Made by a program: the position numbers and the translations under genes. Source: Candidatus Pacearchaeota archaeon (GTDB taxonomy: Archaea; Nanoarchaeota; Nanoarchaeia; Pacearchaeales; GW2011-AR1). From it: 5,661 nt of DNA. The stretch covers positions 7,993-13,653 of the forward strand of contig NZAS01000060.1 of NCBI GenBank assembly GCA_002686195.1. Reading direction: 5' to 3'. Position 1 is the first letter of the stretch; each line of letters opens with the position of its first letter. Below the pieces are notes generated by a model. That model was not told where the DNA came from. It ran no database searches and saw only the letters and a program-made list of their open reading frames with translations. This document shows, in pieces, positions 3,902-5,661 of this stretch.

Positions 3902-4189
3902 TAAGATTTTGCGTTTTGCTAGCTCGCGTTTTTCGTAGTAGTCCTGCAAGGTTATTACCTGTTCAGATTTCCTTAGAACCGTACCAGACTGCCAAACGTT
4001 CCTCTCTGTACCGTTTGGGCATATGTCGTGCTGTTCTTCAATCCAATCCAGTTGTCCTAGCTTGTAAACGTATAAGTCTTGAACCCGTTGGCCTTCCTTA
4101 ATAGGTTCCTTGCATACCGTACACTCCAGTCCTACATAGTGGTCGGGAGCTTCTGTTGGTTCTGTTGACCGTATAGAGTATCGTGCCAT
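3893..4189 (-). CDS. Small protein with a CxxC...HxxC putative zinc site, 98 aa
   Basis: The ATG at 4189 is chosen because a G-rich SD (TTTGGGGGAT) lies about 8 nt upstream; the in-frame TTG at 4204 sits inside that SD. The product begins MARYSIRSTEPTEAPDHYVG. C23 and C26 (ECTVCKEPIKEGQRV) with H54 and C57 (EEQHDICPNG) form a CxxC-x27-HxxC arrangement that fits a single zinc-binding treble-clef or ribbon-like knuckle. The remainder is charged, with a helical C-terminus (DYYEKRELAKRKILGG). Such small zinc proteins in phages are often nucleic-acid or protein adaptors; that is family knowledge, not shown here. It is the second gene of the minus-strand pair, 18 nt after its partner, with an almost identical ribosome-binding context, and is followed by a strong terminator. 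Confidence 0.82.
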   Translation of the reverse strand: MARYSIRSTEPTEAPDHYVGLECTVCKEPIKEGQRVQDLYVYKLGQLDWIEEQHDICPNGTERNVWQSGTVLRKSEQVITLQDYYEKRELAKRKILGG

Positions 4190-4207
4190 TGTTCTATCCC
4201 CCAAAGG

Positions 4208-4663
4208 TTAGATGTTGTTTACGAATCCAATTTCGTTAAGTTCGTATCTATATTCCCATTTGGGCGGTTCCGGTAATTCTTTGTTACCGTATAACTGTTC
4301 CCAAACGTCGTTACGAACTTGGTTGATAACGTGCTGATGTGAGTAAGGGTTGTATCGTTCTATTTCCAATTCACCCTCACCCATCACTTTTAGTGGTACA
4401 AAGCATACACAACCGTCTTTAGTGACTGTATACGGCACTAGCCGTGCAATAGGCACAACCACATGCCCCTCTTCAAAGCGTATAACGTGCGCTTGCGGCA
4501 TCTTCAATAATTCGGATGTAGCATAATTGCCAAACATCCATATATCATTCACACCATCATCAGCACGTACAGAACTAGCTGTGAGAACAAACGCCATAAA
4601 CAATACAAACGTACTGAGTAGCGCAATCAAGAACACACGCCATAAATAGTCGTAGCCATTCAT
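4208..4663 (-). CDS. Exported or membrane-anchored protein, 151 aa
   Basis: The ATG at 4663 has GGGGGGT about 7 nt upstream; the TTG at 4678 lies in that SD. Residues 1-9 (MNGYDYLWR) are followed by a strong hydrophobic stretch at 10-29 and SSVRADD, giving a plausible signal peptidase I site after VRA (residue 34). The remaining segment of about 117 residues is polar, with VVVPIARLVPYTVTKDGCVC (about residue 74 onward), two close cysteines and an acidic, Pro-containing C-terminus (ELPEPPKWEYRYELNE). It could be secreted, or stay anchored if the signal is not cleaved. A signal-bearing accessory phage protein with its own promoter, opposite to its neighbours, is typical of host-altering genes such as superinfection exclusion, but nothing specific proves that. 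A spanin role is not supported by any lysis gene nearby. Confidence 0.83.
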   Translation of the reverse strand: MNGYDYLWRVFLIALLSTFVLFMAFVLTASSVRADDGVNDIWMFGNYATSELLKMPQAHVIRFEEGHVVVPIARLVPYTVTKDGCVCFVPLKVMGEGELEIERYNPYSHQHVINQVRNDVWEQLYGNKELPEPPKWEYRYELNEIGFVNNI

Positions 4664-4693
4664 TTTGTAACCCCCCAAAGGTTAGCCATGTGA

Positions 4694-4717
4694 ATCAAAG
4701 AGTTTGTTTTCTTTGAT
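4694..4717 (-). other. 5'-terminal stem-loop of the minus-strand operon
   Basis: On the minus strand ATCAAAGA (4717-4710) pairs perfectly with TCTTTGAT (4701-4694) around an 8-nt loop, starting at the predicted first base, 7 nt after the -10. CAAAG can alternatively pair with CTTTG directly before the SD GGGGGG (4676-4671), the same design as the leader at 3049-3086. Confidence 0.62.
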
Positions 4718-4723
4718 ACTCAT

Positions 4724-4753
4724 ATTTTACATAACGCACTTTGGGAACGTCAA
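4724..4753 (-). promoter_or_regulatory. Minus-strand sigma70-like promoter with conserved spacer motif
   Basis: Read on the minus strand: TTGACG (4753-4748), an 18-nt spacer ending AAGTGCGTTATG, then TAAAAT (4729-4724). It is the only member of the promoter family on this strand and drives the two genes ending at 3893. Confidence 0.85.
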
Positions 4754-4790
4754 ACCAACTACCCCCCCGTTATGCGAAAACCCCATAGGG

Positions 4791-4811
4791 TACCTAGGCG
4801 TTAACTAGGTA
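4791..4811. promoter_or_regulatory. Candidate operator TACCTAG-N7-CTAGGTA
   Basis: TACCTAG (4791-4797) and CTAGGTA (4805-4811) are perfect inverses with a 7-bp centre. The site lies between the minus-strand promoter and a divergent + strand promoter and covers the latter's -35 box. Half-site spacing puts both halves on one DNA face, as expected for a dimeric repressor. Confidence 0.55.
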
Positions 4812-4830
4812 TCTTTAGTGAGAGTAAAAT
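4801..4830 (+). promoter_or_regulatory. Possible divergent + strand sigma70-like promoter (no conserved spacer motif)
   Basis: TTAACT (4801-4806) and TAAAAT (4825-4830) are 18 nt apart, the spacing of the other promoters, but the AAGTGCGWTA motif is absent. Transcription would start near 4837 and enter the structured region ahead of the broken frame at 5203. Confidence 0.45.
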
Positions 4831-4879
4831 TTTTGAAGCTTTTGAACTGCGGTAAATGCGATGTCGTATTTAAATAAAA

Positions 4880-5172
4880 TATGCCGATACGGACAAGTCA
4901 ACAGTTATTTACATAGATTTGATCCGACATAGGGTCAAGTAAACAACTATCAGTAGCAGAGTCAGCACCTAGCAAACGAAGGCTACCACGTATCGGCACA
5001 TACATATATAAAGAGGGTAGGTAGGCGTTAGAAGCCCATGGGTCAAAGGAGCCTGTTTCATCTCGTTACGCTAGAATACCTACCACATCCTATTCGGAAG
5101 GTCTACAACGTTGGTAACAGCATTCCATGAAACCAAATCATAGAACCACTGTCAGTTATCGACTACCCTCTT
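4880..5172. ncRNA. Candidate structured RNA, two domains closed by perfect long-range helices
   Basis: From 4754 to 5186 there is no plausible gene on either strand. Domain 1 is closed by TGCCGATACG (4882-4891) with CGTATCGGCA (4989-4998). It contains AGTTATTTAC (4903-4912) with GTAAACAACT (4939-4948), one mismatch; TTGATCC (4919-4925) with GGGTCAA (4932-4938), loop GACATA; and GTAGC (4953-4957) with GCTAC (4982-4986). Domain 2 is closed by AAGAGGGTAG (5011-5020) with CTACCCTCTT (5163-5172) and contains GTAGG (5021-5025) with CCTAC (5079-5083) and TTGGT (5111-5115) with ACCAA (5132-5136). The pattern fits an independent non-coding RNA or a long structured 5' leader. Group I intron core motifs, tRNA arms and known riboswitch cores were sought and not convincingly found. 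The + strand is favoured by the promoter at 4801 and the downstream frame. Confidence 0.5.
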
Positions 5173-5202
5173 AGTATATATTATAACATATTGGAGTTCA
5201 AC

Positions 5203-5327
5203 ATGTCAAGTTAGTATCGAAAGATATCGAAGAAATTCCAGAACTTACGGAATGCTTTACGTATTTTGGTAATCATTACGGTTTCCATAATTTTTTGGAG
5301 CATGTGTTACCTTTCATAATTAGTTAG
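5203..5327 (+). pseudogene. Probable frameshifted 41-codon gene
   Basis: An SD TTGGAG (5191-5196) precedes ATG at 5203 by 6 nt, but the frame stops after three codons (ATGTCAAGTTAG). One added A in TCAAG opens a clean frame to TAG at 5325-5327: MSKLVSKDIEEIPEL, then TECFTYFGNHYGFHNF and LEHVLPFIIS. The open frame has no ATG, GTG or TTG start of its own before the middle of the protein. Its stop overlaps the stop of the convergent minus-strand gene (5324-5326), as is common for real compact gene pairs. It may be a true one-base deletion, a sequencing error in an A-run, or a -1 frameshift. The encoded peptide is small, acidic at first and then aromatic and His-rich; I do not recognise it. Confidence 0.5.
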
Positions 5328-5661
5328 TTTCTCCATATAGTATGGTAGTCTATACCTCCATCTGGGTCAGGTTTAGCGTCTTCCCAACGGGTGATACTTA
5401 CTTCTGTAGTTCCTTTATGGAACTGGTGGTTTACTGAAAATCTATGTCCATAGGCTTCACATATATAGTGTAGTTCTGTGATGACTCCTCTACCCTCTAT
5501 AGATTCAGTTGGGTAGCACATTGTACCAAGTTCTGAAACGCTGGTTGTTTGATCTCCAGTAATTACGTAAACGTCAGTTGGGTGAACAAGATGTGGGGAC
5601 GAGCATTCATCTACAGGACAATGCACGAGCCAACATCCATCACCTTCATGTAATTCTTTAA
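5324..5661 (-). CDS. Phage protein with Cys-rich N-part and HKGTT motif, 5' end outside the window
   Basis: The frame is open to the right edge, giving at least 111 residues. The visible part starts KELHEGDGCWLVHCPVDECS, which reads as coding sequence upstream of the in-frame GTG at 5626, and that GTG has no SD, so the true start lies beyond 5661. Cysteines at about visible positions 9, 14, 19 and 48 could bind metal. YICEAYGHRFSVNHQFHKGT (66-85) continuing TEV resembles the CE-x2-G/H...HKG-x-T-x-V ending of small uncharacterised proteins common in phages, with IEGRGVITELHY before it. The C-terminus is acidic with Pro and Gly (EDAKPDPDGGIDY). It converges on the frameshifted gene with overlapping stops and has no visible terminator. 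Function unknown. Confidence 0.8.
   Translation of the reverse strand, partial: KELHEGDGCWLVHCPVDECSSPHLVHPTDVYVITGDQTTSVSELGTMCYPTESIEGRGVITELHYICEAYGHRFSVNHQFHKGTTEVSITRWEDAKPDPDGGIDYHTIWRN

Noticed and set aside
3865..4101. 78-codon + strand frame
   Set aside because: It lies antisense to the zinc-site gene, has no SD, starts within a hairpin, and the minus-strand frame is far more protein-like.
4808..4830. Minus-strand match to the T3-type phage promoter core (CTCACTAAAG at 4822-4813)
   Set aside because: The 10-base core match is striking, but it is a single copy, the downstream GGGAGA is not kept (GATACC), no single-subunit polymerase gene is visible, and all other promoters here are sigma70-like. 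Genome-wide copies would revive it.
5154..5187. Promoter TCGACT-N17-TATAAC just before the broken gene
   Set aside because: The -35 match is poor and the transcript would start on the SD itself; AT-richness explains the -10 look-alike.
4880..5220. Group I intron interrupting the gene at 5203-5327
   Set aside because: Long-range helices and a CGACTA string resemble a P7 side, but no matching partner strand or convincing P3/P7/S core was found and no 5' exon is visible; a one-base frameshift explains the broken frame more simply.

Overview
The window looks like an accessory or early region of a tailed-phage genome (a phage-like plasmid is less likely). It holds about a dozen very small, tightly packed genes with strong Shine-Dalgarno (SD) sites and frequent start/stop overlaps. 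Several products resemble small uncharacterised families common in phages: an F-x3-HY...DN-x-F type, an SH3/KOW-like type, a 97-residue TT-x-MLP-S-D type and an HKGTT type. No structural, lysis, integrase, polymerase, tRNA, rRNA or CRISPR feature was recognised. The DNA is moderately AT-rich and the promoters are sigma70-like, so a bacterial host using its own RNA polymerase is implied; the host cannot be named.

Layout. The + strand carries four cassettes, each with a promoter, a leader with stem-loops, one to five small genes and a trailing hairpin: 1-1439 (five genes), 1603-2043 (one gene), 2210-2881 (two overlapping genes) and 3011-3728 (two genes). Between cassettes lies a compound repeat module. 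It contains a TATGATATATC element, a cluster of GGAAT/GGAAC repeats about one helical turn apart, and AGTGATAAGATA, which ends exactly 57 nt upstream of the next -35 box in two modules. Copies sit at 1442-1547, 2049-2152 and 2884-2969, with a decayed copy at 3734-3815. A minus-strand cassette (promoter 4753-4724, an exported or membrane protein, a zinc-site protein, a U-tract terminator at 3861-3815) converges on the fourth + cassette.

All five main promoters share a -10 of TAAAAT or TATAAT and a fixed motif, AAGTGCGWTA, inside the spacer. The spacer is 18 nt in the four complete copies. Spacers are normally unconserved, so a common regulator is likely. Four of the five transcripts would begin with a stem-loop at the predicted start site. 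At least three leaders contain alternative pairings that touch the SD.

From 4754 to about 5186 there is no gene. This stretch holds a perfect inverted repeat overlapping a divergent + strand promoter, and two successive domains closed by perfect 10-bp long-range helices, a candidate structured RNA. It is followed by a 41-codon reading frame apparently broken by one missing base, whose stop overlaps the stop of a convergent minus-strand gene running off the right edge.

The most interesting signal is the repeated regulatory architecture, a phage-wide regulon of small-gene cassettes, together with the structured RNA region. Gene functions remain largely unknown.
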